In this document: positions 5,572 through 5,615 of the stretch, piece by piece | Layout: each line of letters starts with the position of its first letter | How positions within the stretch are numbered: the stretch's first letter is position 1 | Assembly (NCBI GenBank): GCA_028291285.1 | Contig: JAQGIJ010000453.1 | Coordinates: 1-5,615 of the forward strand | Source of the DNA: Phenylobacterium sp. | GTDB taxonomy: Bacteria; Pseudomonadota; Alphaproteobacteria; Caulobacterales; Caulobacteraceae | DNA: 5,615 nucleotides | Reading direction: 5' to 3' | Position numbers and translations under genes: made by a program | The notes under the pieces: model-generated | What the model saw: only the letters and a program-made list of their open reading frames with translations | Database searches by the model: none | Told to the model about the DNA's origin: nothing

Positions 5572-5615
5572 TCGGCAGTCTCCAGGTTTTCAGCCCATCT
5601 CGGCGCCGGACTGGC

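Overview
The window is high-GC, gene-dense bacterial chromosome. GC-rich codon use, strong GC-driven shadow frames and the mix of families (a SDR next to an alpha-methylacyl-CoA racemase, a YihY/BrkB protein, a TusA-like protein, an MFS carrier and a small Gly/Thr-rich lipoprotein) suggest an alphaproteobacterium, perhaps Caulobacteraceae (Caulobacter/Phenylobacterium-like). The taxonomy is inference. No rRNA, tRNA, CRISPR array, insertion sequence or phage gene is visible.

Layout: (1) Bases 1-117 hold the 5' end of a leftward gene whose first 39 residues look like a response-regulator receiver domain. (2) A divergent intergenic gap leads to a rightward pair 21 bases apart: a complete SDR oxidoreductase (238-1014) and an alpha-methylacyl-CoA racemase of the CaiB/BaiF (family III CoA-transferase) superfamily (1036-2186). 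The racemase reading frame is broken by one missing base in a G run at 1693-1696; both halves are otherwise well conserved, including all three catalytic residues. (3) A 199-base gap holds a tandem GTTCAGCC repeat with an 11-base period and a strong hairpin. It is followed by a YihY/BrkB-type inner-membrane protein (2386-3342). (4) A leftward TusA/SirA-type small protein (3311-3547) overlaps the 3' end of the YihY-type gene by 32 bases. (5) An 87-base divergent region separates it from a 12-helix MFS transporter (3635-5149). (6) A hairpin that may terminate both strands precedes a leftward low-complexity lipoprotein gene (5221-5571).

The SDR and racemase probably formed one transcription unit acting on acyl-CoA intermediates, for example branched-chain fatty acid or sterol side-chain breakdown. 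The other genes look like independent single-gene units for envelope, sulfur-transfer and transport functions. I found no convincing new multi-gene system. The most notable point is the single-base lesion in the racemase. Smaller points are the 3' overlap, the tandem repeat plus hairpin upstream of the YihY-type gene, and the repetitive lipoprotein.
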